DNA of 64,000 bases, from positions 46,736,778-46,800,777 of the forward strand of contig JALIGW010000002.1 in the NCBI GenBank assembly GCA_023053685.1. Reading direction: 5' to 3'. Shown here piece by piece: positions 11,462 through 24,482 of this stretch (its first letter is position 1; the number at the start of each line of letters is the position of its first letter). Made by a program: the position numbers and the translations under genes. The stretch comes from Diadophis punctatus similis (taxonomy: Eukaryota; Chordata; Lepidosauria; Squamata; Dipsadidae). The notes beneath the pieces were generated by a model that saw nothing but the letters and a program-made list of their open reading frames with translations, had not been told where the DNA came from and searched no databases.

Positions 11462-11508
11462 GGCTATCTGACGAGAGCAAACTAGCTTGAAATAGATCTA
11501 TAATAGTC
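11462..11508 (+). ncRNA. Hammerhead ribozyme, copy 2
   Basis: Same layout as copy 1, 317 bp downstream: GGCTAT, CTGACGA, stem II GAGC/GCTT with loop AAACTA (the base pair next to the core is a G-T wobble), GAA, ATAGATCTAT, A, ATAGTC. The predicted cut is between 11502 and 11503. A transcript through both copies would release a 317-nt RNA containing the tRNA-like head. Confidence 0.82.
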
Positions 11509-11539
11509 TCCCTTTATTTTCATTTATCAGCAAAAAATG

Positions 11540-12745
<1,206 letters not shown>

Positions 12746-12976
12746 GAGCTGAAGTGGTGCAGTGGTTAAATGCAGCCATTGCAGGCTGACTGCTAGTTCA
12801 ACAGTTCAGCTGTTCAAATCTCACTAGGCTCAAGGTTGACTCAGCCTTCCATCCTTCCGAGGTCGGTAAAAATGAGGACCCAGATTGTTGGGGGCAATAT
12901 GCTGAACTCTGTAAACCGCTTAGAGAGGGCTGTAAAGCACTATGAAGCGGTATATAAGAAAAGTGCTATTGCTATA
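12746..12976 (+). mobile_element. tRNA-derived snake SINE
   Basis: Head GAGCTGAAGTGGTGCAGTGG, B-box-like GTTCAAATCTC, body GGTCGGTAAAA and GGGGGCAATATGCTGAAC, and end GAAGCGGTATATAAG followed by GCTATTGCTAT. Same family as 9893-10108. Confidence 0.85.
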
Positions 12977-14188
12977 TGGACAGCTAGCATAGATCTTTGG
13001 TCATTCCTCTGAGAACTTTTTTATATATAACTGCAGCAGAATGGAAAGTTGGGCATGATCAATTGAGTGCGAAACACACACACACATACACACACACTCC
13101 TGTAAGTAACCCTTTGGAATCATGGAAGTTTTTGTTATTTTTGTTGAACAGTCATGCAGATTGGCAATCAACAGTAGAAAGCCAGAAACAGTTTTGACTT
13201 TTCCAATTTTTAAAGTTTCCCTTGTCGAAAGCCCCACTGCTGCCATCTTTCTAAGCTGAGGACTAGATTCCTTTCTGCACGTAATTCTCTTTTAGGAAAT
13301 ATTGAGTTTCAAAAATAAGCTGCTTGTCCAAAAATAAGAGGAAAGAGTCTCTTCTTAATTAAATCCCTGGCTTGCATGCATTTATGGAAGTGGCATTTTA
13401 TGGGCTGTGTAGAAACTTTTTTGTTCAAAAAGGTAAAATACAAATTCCAAAGAAATTGACAAATAACAACAAAAATGGACAGAATATTAAAAATGTGCAT
13501 AAAAAACACATACAAATATTATCCCCTCGGTTGATTATTGATAAATATCTTGCAAAAATGTTAGTTTCTCCCCCTTGAGATGCATACCCACAACCTATAA
13601 ACTTCTACATGTACTTACAACCAATTTAGCCCACAATCTATCTACTATATGTAAAAACAAAATAGTTAACAGGCAAATCAACAGCAAAGTTAAACTTCAA
13701 ATCCCTCTGTTAAACATTTGCCATTGTATTTAACTTGTAGAAAGTCTACAATGGCTTCTTACCTGCCACAAATCATCATAATCATTATATCTGATCCATC
13801 TGGGATGAAATATCTTCATTTGGTTCTTAATAATAAAACTTTCCCTTAAGATTTTTAGTGAAAACTGTTGCAACAATATTTCATCTTCCAATATCCTAAA
13901 CCCCTGCTTTAAATATCTCCACTCCTGTCAGTTGTTGTCTGGTTAGGTGTAATAAATCCATTTTCCAAAATTGATCCATCTTCCCAAAAAAAGTTCAGTC
14001 CAAATTGTTTACAAATCAGGTATGATAAATCCATCTTCTTAAGAGAGTCCAGTTCATCAATCATCAATTCTGCCAATGCCAAGTCTGTAAAATCCAGATC
14101 CCTGCAACAAGTCTTCTGCTTTCCAACAAAACTGCTCCTTCTTCAAATCTACCGGCATGAACTTAGATTCCAGTCCATCCAATTGTAG
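12977..14188. other. No gene; right part may be diverged LINE 5' UTR
   Basis: A short CA run lies at 13074-13099. From about 13560 the sequence is rich in CCATCTTC, AAATCCAT and AGTCCA words repeated at loose intervals (for example ATAAATCCAT near 13951 and 14024), reminiscent of L1-type 5' UTR monomers on the minus strand. See also 15840-16092. I cannot assign it firmly. Confidence 0.3.
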
Positions 14189-14196
14189 ATCTGGTT

Positions 14197-14597
14197 CAGA
14201 GGCGGGTTCCTAATTTTTTTACTACCACTCTGTGGGCGTGGCTTATTTTGTGGGTGTTGCTTGCCAGCCATGTGACCAGGTGGGCGTGGCTTCTCGGACT
14301 GCTGAAGGGAGGGGAATGGAGATAGCTCCTGCCACCCATTCTTTCAGCATCTCATGTGCTCCTTCAGCCATCCTCCCCTGCTTGGACTCACTGTGGGGTA
14401 GGAAGGCAGCGCATGCACAGTGCCGGAAGCTCGGCTTCTGGGCATGCGAAGAAGAAATTTTTTAAAAAAATTTAAAAAAAAATTTTTTTAATGGTGGCAT
14501 TCAGGCACAGGCAACCGACCGCACCGGTACTGTGACGTCACCAGCGGGCCGCTACCGGTGCTATAGAGTGGACCGCACCGGTAGGAACCCACCACTG
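14197..14597. mobile_element. hAT-type MITE (perfect 8-bp TSD)
   Basis: The flanking ATCTGGTT at 14189-14196 and 14598-14605 is identical. The ends are CAGAGGCGGGTTCC and GGAACCCACCACTG. The left sub-terminal region (TTTTTTTACTACCACTCTG, TGGGCGTGGCTT) is shared with 56158-56393 and 62261-62495. The right sub-terminal region (GACCGCACCGGTAGGAACC) is shared with 29926-30259. It therefore looks like a composite of two related MITE lineages. CpG-rich interior, no transposase. Confidence 0.9.
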
Positions 14598-15077
14598 ATC
14601 TGGTTTGGCTGAGATTGTTTGTATCTGGGTATTATCTTTGGGTTGATTTGAAACCCAGGTAATTTTATCAATTTTTTAAGCAAAGTTTTCCATTTGAATT
14701 TGTAGATTAAGAACACTTTTTTCTGCAAAGATAGCCCACTAGGCTTTAGCTTTTAATTGGTGCATTATTTGCATTTCTAATATAAAGCAAACTCTCTTGT
14801 ATCTAAACTTACACAACCGATGAAAACAATTTCTTTTAAAATTAAAAAGGGGAAATGTACTGCAACAAAATGGTCATGTAGAAAATTAAAATGATATATC
14901 TCATGATGAAACTGTGAAGAAAAAAAGGAAGAAGAAAAGTTCCATCAAAAATTTAAAAAGAAAAAAATCCAGACCAGAACTTTTTAAGAGTGAAATCCAA
15001 TATAGATATGAATCCAGTCTGGTCAGTTTCACTACTCAGAAACTTGCCCTTAGCTTCCATATGGAAAGTAAGTATCC

Positions 15078-15497
15078 TTGAAAAGTATTCGGAGACTGCA
15101 ACTGGTGCAAAATGCGGCTGCACGAGCTGTGGTGGGTGTTGCCAGATACACCCACGTAACACCTATACTCCGCCAGCTGCATTGGTTGCCCATTGGTCTT
15201 CGGGTGCAATTCAAGGTGTTGATCATCATCTTTAAAGCCCTACATGGCTTAGGACCAGGTTATCTTCGGGACCGCATCCTACCTCATACATCCCTACGAC
15301 CAGTTAGGTCCCACAGAGTCGGTCTCCTCCAGGTCCCTTCAACCAAACAATGTGGGTTGGCGGGCCCTAGGGGGAGAGCCTTCTCTGTGGGAGCTCCAGC
15401 TCTCTGGAACCAACTCCCCCCAGAGATCCGAATCATTCCCACCTTGCTGGCCTTCCGGAAAGCCATTAAGACATGGCTCTTCCTGCAGGCAGGGTGA
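15078..15497 (+). pseudogene. L2-like LINE reverse transcriptase, C-terminal remnant
   Basis: The frame reads LQLVQNAAARAVVGV, then TPILRQLHWLPIGLRVQFK, FKALHGLGPGYL, GRAFSVGAPALWNQLPPEIR and a lysine-rich end. This is the conserved C-terminal block of L2/CR1-group LINE proteins (QNAAARL... LHWLPV... FSVAAPRLWN.LP.E.R). Only about 135 residues remain, with no endonuclease or RT catalytic motifs, so it is a dead 5'-truncated copy. The annotated start is just the first ATG in the open frame; the true protein began far upstream. It is uninterrupted by stops, suggesting a fairly young insertion. Confidence 0.75.
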
Positions 15498-15660
15498 TTG
15501 TGACTGTTGCTTGTGTTGTTTTATCACTTTTAATTACTATTTTATTATTGTTGTTTTTATTGTATTTTTGATACTATTTAGCTGTTCTTATATATGTTGT
15601 ATGCCGCCCTGAGTCCTCAGGGAGTAGGGCGGCCTGTAAGAATCGCAAATAAATAAATAA
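15088..15660 (+). mobile_element. L2-like LINE, 3' fragment with TAAA tail
   Basis: The segment encodes the C-terminal end of a non-LTR reverse transcriptase and continues into a 3' UTR ending GCCGCCCTGAGTCCTCAGGG, GTAGGGCGGC and an AAATAAATAAATAA tail. A second fragment with the same 3' end lies at 46693-47081. It is strongly 5'-truncated. Confidence 0.75.
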
Positions 15661-15839
15661 GTAGTTTAGAGCAAAAAACAAACAAACAATAGAGCAATGA
15701 AAAAAAGTTAGCACTGAAATCCAGCAGGGGGTTAGCGTACATCATCCTTCAATCAGTCAATTAACTTTTAAAAATAGCAAACAAATTAAAAGAAAAAATA
15801 TTTGAAATGTGCAGTTAAAACTCAAGGTGTGCTTAAAAA

Positions 15840-16092
15840 ATGAACAGCTGAGAGGAAAGATGGAGTCGAGTACTATGTGATTGCCCCTACCAGGGATTGG
15901 AATCTCCAGGATTCCTCTTCCCAGGAGTGTCCACGGTCCACTGTGGACACATTGTGGAGAGTCCATCCAAGAGTCATCTCATTCCTAGCTCTCCTATTTG
16001 ATCTAGGAACCTGCTTTGGCAGCAAAATCAGCTGTTCATCAGTAGGAGAAATAAATCCCTCCCACCGCTCAGCACACCATCTTGGAGGGAAG
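15840..16092 (-). mobile_element. Possible L1-type 5' UTR end
   Basis: Read on the minus strand, 16092 begins CTTCCCTCCAAGATGGTG followed by GCTGAGCGGTGGGAGGG. This resembles the CAAGATGG (YY1-type) start of many L1 5' UTRs. The body lacks a detectable ORF1. It may belong with the diverged material at 13560-14990, interrupted by the L2-like LINE and the hAT MITE. Tentative. Confidence 0.3.
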
Positions 16093-16416
16093 TGATGAAA
16101 TGATGTATTCCATTGTCATTTCTTCATGATATGACTTTCTGGCTGCTGTTATTTTTTAAAAGTAGGAAACAGTTTATTTCAAGTTTATTTTGAACTTTTT
16201 TTTCCAATGTCTTAAAACCTGGACTTAGCATGGAAGATTCTTTTGCTCTTCATTATTATGTATCAGTAACAGAAGTTTACAGGTAAGCCTCCTGAAAACC
16301 TATGTTAAAACCCTAAAAACCTAATTTGAAAGATTGCTGCATGTCTTGAAAGTATGGTTTATTTCGATAGATTGTCTGTGATTGTAAAGCATTGTCACAT
16401 GGTCGTATATCATTAG
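16093..16416. other. No gene seen
   Basis: Short unique AT-rich stretch. Confidence 0.4.
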
Positions 16417-16658
16417 GAGCTGAGATAGCGCAGTGGTTAAAAGCAGCATTGCGACCTTCAGCTGATTGCTAGTTCAGCAGTTCAGCTGTTCAAATCTCAC
16501 GAGGCTCAAGGTTGACTCAGCCTTCCATCCTTCCAAGGTGGGTAAAATGAGGACCCAGATTGTTGGGGGCAATATGCTGAACTCTGTAAACCGCTTAGAG
16601 AGAGCTGTAAAGCACTATGAAGCGGTATATAAGTCTAAGTGCTATTGCTATTGCTATT
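16417..16658 (+). mobile_element. tRNA-derived snake SINE
   Basis: Head GAGCTGAGATAGCGCAGTGG, complete body, and the clearest 3' end in the window: GAAGCGGTATATAAGTCTAA then (GCTATT)n. Confidence 0.88.
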
Positions 16659-17259
16659 AAGGAGTTGTTCAAAGTCTCTGGGCTCAGAAAATATTTGGAA
16701 TTCATCTTTCTTCATGAATTGAGAAAAATATAACGCTGGTCTTTTCTTCCATCTCTCCTTTCCCTTCTTGCCTGTCACATGGAAAGCATATGTATTGTTC
16801 TTATCATACAGGCTAGTCTATTTTAAGGCTTTGGTGCAAATTCATTTCTCAGTACAATGGGTAATAATGAAATAATGAACAAAAGTGAAATAAATGAAAA
16901 TAAAAAAAGTTTGGAGACAAATATAAGAATGAATCAGTTGGTCTAATTCAGTTTCATTCCATTTCTCTTATGCTTATCCTTACATTATATTTCTGCATAA
17001 AGCTGTGAAAATGTGAAATTACCATAAGGATGTAAATTAGAGAAATGGAATGAAACTTTTATGAAGGCTTTATGCTATGTGAAATGTAAATAAACTAATT
17101 CTTGGTGAGAATGAAAATGTATTGTGTATTACTTGCTTTAAAGGCAGCATGTGATAAAGTGAATGGGCTTAAATTATAGATATTTTTATGTGAATGCAGA
17201 GTTGAATATTAGATTCAGAATGTAATAAGAGTATACAATTGCAGTTATATTAGATTTAG
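16659..17259. other. No gene seen
   Basis: Unique AT-rich DNA; two partly complementary blocks around 16940 and 17030 (ATTCCATTTCTCT, AGAGAAATGGAAT) could form a loose hairpin. Confidence 0.4.
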
Positions 17260-18461
17260 ATGTATTATTAGAGTTGGAAGGGACCTTGTAGGTCATCTAG
17301 TCCAACCCGCTGCTCAAGCAGGAGTTCCTACACCATTTGAGACAGATGGCAGTCCAGTCTCTCCTTGAAGGTCGCAAGTGTTGGGGCTCTCACAACCTCT
17401 GCTGGCAAGCTGTTCCACTGGTTGATCGCTCTCACCGTCAGAAAGTTTGTCCTCACTTCCAGGTTGAATCTCTCCTTAGTCAGCTTCCATCCGTTATTCC
17501 TTGTTTGGCTTTCTGGTGCCATAGAGAACAGCCTGACCCCCTCCTCTCTGTGGCATCCCCTCAAGTATTGGAACACTGCTATCATGTCAACCCTGGTCCT
17601 TCTCTTCACTAGACTGGCCAAGCTCAGTTCCTTCAAACGCTCTTTGTATGTTTTATTTTCCAGACCCTTTATCATCCTGGTTGCTCTCTTCTGCACTTTC
17701 TCTAGAGTTTCAATGTCTTTTTTGTAGTGTGGTGACCAAAATTGGATGCAATACTCTAGGTGTGGTCTGACCAAGGCTTTATAGAGTGGTACTAGTACTT
17801 CTCTGGTCCTTGATTGTATCCCTCTATTTATGCAGCTCAGGACTGCATTGGCCTTTTTGGCTGCTGCTGCACACTGCTGGCTCATATTTAGTTGGCTGTC
17901 TACCAGGACTCCGAGATCCCTTTTGCAATCGCTGCTATTGAGTGTGGTTTCGCCCAGTTTGTATGTGTATTTTTTATTCTTCTTACCTAGGTGCAGAATT
18001 TTACTTTTCTCTGTGTTAAATTTCATTTTATTGGTTTGGGCCCAGTATTCGAGTCTGTCGAGGTCCCTCTGGATTTTGAGTCTGTCCTCTAGGGTGTTTG
18101 CTACTCCCACCAGATTGGTGTCATCAGCAAATTTGGTTAATTCTCCTGCTATTCCCATCTAGGTCCTTCCCATTCTCATCTAGGTCATTTATAAAGATAT
18201 TGAAGAGTACTGGGCCTAGGACGGAACCTAGTGGTACCCCACTGCTTACTTCTCTCCATGTGGACTTAGAGCCATTGAGGACTACTCTCTGGGTACGGTT
18301 GTTCAGCCAATTGTTAATCCATCTGGTTGTGTAGCTGTCTATCCTGCTTTTTTCTAGTTTATGAAGGAGTAGATTGTGGTCTACTTTGGCAAATGCTTTG
18401 CTAAAGTCCAGGTATATTATGTCTACTGCATTTCGCTGGTCTACTAATTTGGTCACAGTGT
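17260..18461 (-). mobile_element. CR1 LINE, 5'-truncated copy
   Basis: At the left, the element's 3' end reads AGAGTTGGAAGGGACCTTG and GTAGGTCATCTAGTCCAACC, the reverse complement of the familiar CR1 3' UTR. Rightwards the minus strand encodes the C-terminal half of the CR1 reverse transcriptase up to about 18456, where similarity stops. A second, more damaged CR1 copy is at 54790-55999. Confidence 0.9.
17328..18456 (-). pseudogene. CR1 reverse transcriptase, C-terminal half, frameshifted
   Basis: Two minus-strand frames together cover the RT palm and beyond. The upstream frame (18124-18456) shows [12 protein letters not shown] (motif A aspartate), then [20 protein letters not shown] (motif B). 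The downstream frame (17328-18158) shows [12 protein letters not shown] (catalytic FADD), then KSKILHLGK, DLGVLVDSQLNMSQQC, LEYCIQFWSPHYKKDIETLEKVQ and RTNFLTVRAINQWNSLP. A short local duplication of CCATCTAGGTC near 18158-18182 shifts the frame between motifs B and C. The endonuclease and N-terminal half are missing. Catalytically dead copy of an otherwise well-preserved family. Confidence 0.88.
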
Positions 18462-18477
18462 ATATATACTCTTCAAA

Positions 18478-18690
18478 GTAGTGGTAAAGGCATTAGGCTA
18501 GAAACTAAGAGAACTTTAATGCTAGTTCCTCCTTAGTCAAGAAGCCATCTGGATGACCATAGCCAGTCACTATCTATCAGCCCTAGGAAGTAGATAATGG
18601 CAAACATTTTTGAAAAATCTTGCCAAGAAAACTGCAGATGGATTATGACTCCATGAAGAACATCTGAACATTAATGTACCAAATTCCAAG
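18478..18690 (+). mobile_element. MIR-like tRNA SINE, degraded
   Basis: Blocks GTAGTGGTAAAGGCATTAGG, TGGATGACC, CAGTCACT and CTTGCCAAGAAAACTGCAG are shared with 25508-25742, where the tRNA-like head and the GGGTGACCTTGGG core are clearer. Confidence 0.55.
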
Positions 18691-20293
<1,603 letters not shown>

Positions 20294-20599
20294 ATTATTG
20301 TATGAAGCTGTATATTGTATTATTATAATACAAAAAGAATGTATGGAACAAGACAGAGACTGTTCTAACTGTGATTCATTTGAGAGTCATTTTACCTGTC
20401 AACAAAGAGACAACAATGATTACTCAACGTACACAAAGTACACAAAGGTAAATAGTAGTACATATTAGTTAATTGATTTTAAGCAAAGATGACTTTGAGA
20501 CATTTATGACAAGGCAGCTAACAAAAGAAAGTACATCAACAATCCAAGTTAGTTTGGCATGTAAATTTAAGAGGGGTCTTTTTCTTGTTCAGTTCAATT

Positions 20600-20817
20600 G
20601 GACAATTCCTGTCCAATTCTCAAAGAGTGCTTGGACACATCCCTGAAGTTTTCTTGGGAAGATTATTTTAGAAGTAGTTTGCCATTGTCTCGTTTCTAGG
20701 GCTGAGAAACAGACACTGACCCAAGGTCATCCTGCTGACTTTGTGTTTCAGGTGGAACTAGAATTCACAGTCTCTGGTTTCTAGCCAGATATCTTAACTG
20801 CTACACCAAACTGGCCA
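20600..20817 (-). mobile_element. MIR-like tRNA SINE
   Basis: On the minus strand: GGCCAGTTTGGTGTAGCAGT (tRNA-like A box region), GGCTAGAAACCAGAGACTGT, GATGACCTTGGGTCAGTG and TAGAAACGAGACAATGGCAA. The block GTGACCTTGGGCCAGTCACT is characteristic of MIR/CORE-type SINEs. Three relatives lie at 18478, 25508 and 25854. Confidence 0.65.
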
Positions 20818-20822
20818 CTAAA

Positions 20823-21336
20823 ACCAAAGTATATTAAATGTACATTGAATTGTGGCCAAGGCAATCAACAATAATTAAAAAATAATGAGACAGGCTCTTG
20901 TGGCTGCTGTAATTAGTGGGAATACTTTTTCAAATGAAGAAAAGTTATAGAAAGAAAAGAAAATAGATCTTAATGACAGAAAATAGGTTTGCAATTGTCA
21001 TCTTCACTTGGTCTCTTAATTTTCATTGATCATCTGCTCAGCTGAAGCAGAATTTCTTCCTGATCAATATTGTAAAAACAGAGGATGTTCAATTCTGCCA
21101 AAGGCAGTGAAGGCATGAAAGTTGCAAAGGCAAATTTCAGTGGATATATATTGGTAGCAGTATACATTCAATGGAAATCTACACCTATTGAAATTTAGCT
21201 TTGCAACATCATCAAAAGTTCTAGCCAGGCCCATTGGCAAATGGGAACTTGAAAAAGGCAGAATTATCAAATTCACTCGCAAGTCCCAGAATTTGTAAGT
21301 ACTCAAACTCAGTTTGTTTTTATATTTTTTATTATT
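20823..21336. other. No gene seen
   Basis: Unique AT-rich DNA; open frames are short and unrecognised. Confidence 0.4.
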
Positions 21337-21556
<220 letters not shown>

Positions 21557-21601
21557 TAGTGGATTATTTGGATTTTTTGCTGATAAATGAAAATAAAGGG
21601 A

Positions 21602-21649
21602 GACTATTATAGATCTATTTCGAGCTTATTTTGCTCTCGTCAGATAGCC
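21602..21649 (-). ncRNA. Hammerhead ribozyme, copy 3
   Basis: Read on the minus strand: GGCTAT, CTGACGA, stem II GAGC/GCTC around AAAATAA, GAA, ATAGATCTAT, A, ATAGTC. All core bases are present and stem II is fully paired. The predicted cut lies between 21608 and 21607 on the minus strand. Confidence 0.85.
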
Positions 21650-21661
21650 CTACCCCTTACT

Positions 21662-21716
21662 GGGATTTGAACCCGGGCCGGCTGCCTTGCAGGACAGCAA
21701 CTTAACCATTAGGCCA
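21662..21716 (-). promoter_or_regulatory. tRNA-like pol III promoter of hammerhead unit, locus 2
   Basis: A box TGGCCTAATGG (21706-21716, minus strand) is a perfect match to the tRNA-Arg-type D arm. B box GGTTCAAATCC is at 21662-21672. It lies immediately upstream of ribozyme copy 3 in the direction of transcription. Confidence 0.68.
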
Positions 21717-21931
21717 TAGGCTCTGTTCCCAATCAGCTCTTTCACCAGGAAAGGGTTATATATGTTTTTCTGTCGTGTTATCCTGGTGTACCCAAATATG
21801 GGAGAGAAAGCATCACAGCTTCCTTTTTGCCTTTCAGCCCCTCACTGGGACCATTAAGGCTGTTTTTTAATATAGCCGACACACTAATCTATATGTGTAG
21901 GATTTTTTGCTGATAAATGAAAATAAAGGGA

Positions 21932-21979
21932 GACTATTATAGATCTATTTCGAGCTTATTTTGCTCTCATCAGATAGCC
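21932..21979 (-). ncRNA. Hammerhead ribozyme, copy 4
   Basis: Identical to copy 3 except that the core is CTGATGA, the commonest hammerhead variant, at the position where any base is allowed. The cut would fall 330 nt from that of copy 3. Confidence 0.85.
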
Positions 21980-22018
21980 ATACCCCTTACTGGGATTTGA
22001 TATGTTTACTGGGATTTG

Positions 22019-22222
<204 letters not shown>

Positions 22223-22379
22223 CGCACATGAGACTGAGACTGAGATGCGGTCAAATGCATAATCAGTCCAGAGTCCTTATGCGCCAAAAGAGATCCCCCT
22301 TGAAGTCCGTTGATCCTTATCTGGTGCTAATTCGCATTGTCCATTAGTAGTTCATATGTGTCTGTATAATGGTATAGCA

Positions 22380-22514
22380 CAGGGCTGGCAAACTCCCGGC
22401 CCACGGGACGGATGCGTCATGTGCTGGCCACACCCACACCTGATTTAGCATAGGGGGAAAAAGTCCCAATTCGTCACATGATGATGACATGACAACGTGA
22501 ATTTGACACCCCTG
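22380..22514. mobile_element. hAT-type MITE, 135 bp (perfect 8-bp TSD)
   Basis: GTATAGCA at 22372-22379 and 22515-22522 is a perfect duplication. The ends CAGGGCTGGCAAACTC and GAATTTGACACCCCTG match the CAGGGGTGTCAAACTC family, also at 28924-29053. Internal GCCCACGGGACGGATGCGTCA is shared between the copies. Confidence 0.9.
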
Positions 22515-22522
22515 GTATAGCA

Positions 22523-23267
22523 TAAACTCTCAGTGCTTTTGAATTCTACCACGGCTCTGTTTTCTTTTTCCTAACTATAGTACTAAGAATACTGTATTAC
22601 TTTTCCAGAATATGGAAATGTTGAAATAATAAAATACAAAAAGTAATTTATTTCCCTTTTTAAAATTTAATTTATTTATTAAATTTATTTGCCACCCATT
22701 TCACAGTTTTAGAGAGCGAGAGAGAGTTTTAGAAAAGCTAATATATTTTTAAGAGTTGACATTTTAAAATCAAATTTTTAGAGCTATTTCATATTTATTA
22801 ATAAAATCCATTCTGTTGGTTAGTATTGCTTTTTCCAATATAAATACATGCAATGTTTACCTCTATACAAGGAAAATACCAATATTTCCTGTAAAAGACA
22901 GATACAAAGGTTGCATCATATACTACTAAGCAGTTGTATTTCTAGGACAATCTGAAATTTGAAAACCTATACATAAATATTAAGCCTTAACTGTTTGTTT
23001 TGAATTTTATGCTTTACAGCATTACGATGTGATTGTTATACATATATGTTTTATAAAAATCTGCTTTATAATAATTAATGATGAGGAATATCTTGCAAAT
23101 GGTATACTATCTGTCTGAGTATGTAACAACTTGTTTTGAATAATTTAATTCAATTTAAAAACCAAATTCTCTAAGCCAAAGTATTAAGATGAATGTTTCC
23201 AATGTTTTCATAGGAAACACTAATAAATAAAAGATTTTTTTAGTTTGAAGTGTCTTCTGTTTCTTTC
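22523..23267. other. No gene seen
   Basis: AT-rich DNA; a TTTATTTATTAAATTTATTT stretch near 22670 may be a LINE tail. Nothing else recognised. Confidence 0.4.
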
Positions 23268-23275
23268 TACTAGGC

Positions 23276-23630
23276 CAGTGATGGCTAACTTTTTTCTTAT
23301 CGCTTGCCGAGAGCACGTGTGCGACAGCGCCCATACTGCAATGTGCGCGTGACACTTCCTGTGCCCCTGCCTCCTCATGCATGCGTGCATGACCCCTCAT
23401 GCTCCCCCTCCCCCATGCATGTGAACGTGATCCCCCTCCCCCCACACATGCACGCTTCTCCCACATTCTGCTGCCCTCCACACATGTGTGGCAGATATCT
23501 GAAAATCAGCTGGCCAGTGGGAGGCATGCACGCATGTGCGGTGGAGCTGGGCTGGGCGACGGCTCGCTTGTTCGCAGAGAGGGCTCTGCATGCCACCTGT
23601 GGCACGCGTGCCATAGGTTCACCATCACGG
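23276..23630. mobile_element. hAT-type MITE (CAGTGATGGCTAAC ends)
   Basis: The left end CAGTGATGGCTAAC pairs with the right end GGTTCACCATCACGG. The duplication TACTAGGC (23268-23275) / TAGTAGGC (23631-23638) matches in 7 of 8 bases. GGCACGCGTGCCATAGG at the right is the usual sub-terminal palindrome of this family. CpG- and CATGCACGC-rich interior; open frames inside are not genes. Confidence 0.88.
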
Positions 23631-23638
23631 TAGTAGGC

Positions 23639-23968
23639 TGTCATACATATCTAGTCTCTATCAACTTTCTGTAGGTATATTTTCCATTCAGTCTATAAAG
23701 AAAAACTTTCAGAGCATTTTTTTTCCAAGTCAAAAAAGAGTTGATACAGAACATTAACAAGATTTTTTTAGTTATAATGCACTTTCAGAGAATATAACTG
23801 AAACATAAATTTAAATATGAAAATTAAAAAGTCTTGTATTTCATTATTTAGAAAAGCTGAAAAGTTAGCTTGTGGGGTATTAACTGAATCAAATTCGGTG
23901 CATAAGGAAGTGCTTAGAAATCAGATATTTCTGAACTGCATCAGGTCTTCATATTGTTTGTATGTGGT
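23639..23968. other. No gene seen
   Basis: Short unique stretch between two MITEs. Confidence 0.4.
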
Positions 23969-23976
23969 ATGTATAC

Positions 23977-24410
23977 CAGCGGCAGGTTGCTTCCTTACCG
24001 GTGCCGGTGCACTGCGTGCGCATCTCCACATTTTGGGCGTATGTGTGCTCGCTACTTCGCATGCCCCCTTACGCAATTTTGCTTCTGCGCATGCGTGGAA
24101 GCAAAATCACGCCAAAATCTCACGAGGGGACATGCATGCGTGCGAGATTTTGGTACGATTTTGCTTCCGCGCATGCGCAGAAGCAAAATCTCACCAAAAT
24201 CTCGTGCATGCGTCCCTTCGCGAGATTTCGGCACAATTTTGGTTCCGCGCATGTACAGAAGCAAAATCGCCCCAAAATTCACTGAAAAAGATGGTGACAC
24301 GCGCGACGGACTGGCAGAGAGGGCTCAGGAGCGGTTGCGCGCAAATTGCACAATTGGCCACTCCCTACCAGAGCTGTGCACCGGACAGCTCCCACAGGAA
24401 CCCACATCTG
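23977..24410. mobile_element. hAT-type MITE (perfect 8-bp TSD)
   Basis: ATGTATAC at 23969-23976 and 24411-24418 is a perfect duplication. The ends CAGCGGCAGGTTGC and AGGAACCCACATCTG are the same family as 8829-9236. The interior is a set of mirrored blocks: GAAGCAAAATC, CCAAAATCTCG and CGCGCATGCGCA (around 24169-24181). Confidence 0.9.
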
Positions 24411-24421
24411 ATGTATACGTG

Positions 24422-24423
24422 TA

Positions 24424-24478
<55 letters not shown>

Positions 24479-24482
24479 ACAC
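24422..24482. repeat. (CA)n microsatellite
   Basis: About 60 bp of CA with two interruptions. It begins just beyond the target duplication of the MITE at 23977-24410. Confidence 0.95.

Larger units (their letters stand above)
21571..22005 (-). mobile_element. tRNA/hammerhead tandem repeat, locus 2 (about 1.3 units)
   Basis: The block GATTTTTTGCTGATAAATG followed by the hammerhead occurs at 21571 and again at 21901, a 330-bp head-to-tail period on the minus strand. One unit is complete (ribozyme, tRNA-like head, GGAAAGGGTTATATATG, CCTGGTGTACCC, GCCTTTCAGCCCCTC linker). The second breaks off inside the tRNA-like head near 22000 and passes into (TATG)n and (TA)n arrays; TACTGGGATTTGATAT is duplicated at that break. 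Confidence 0.8.

Noticed and set aside
15284..15612. Other frames overlapping the L2-like remnant
   Set aside because: Shadows of the true L2-like reading frame on the plus strand.
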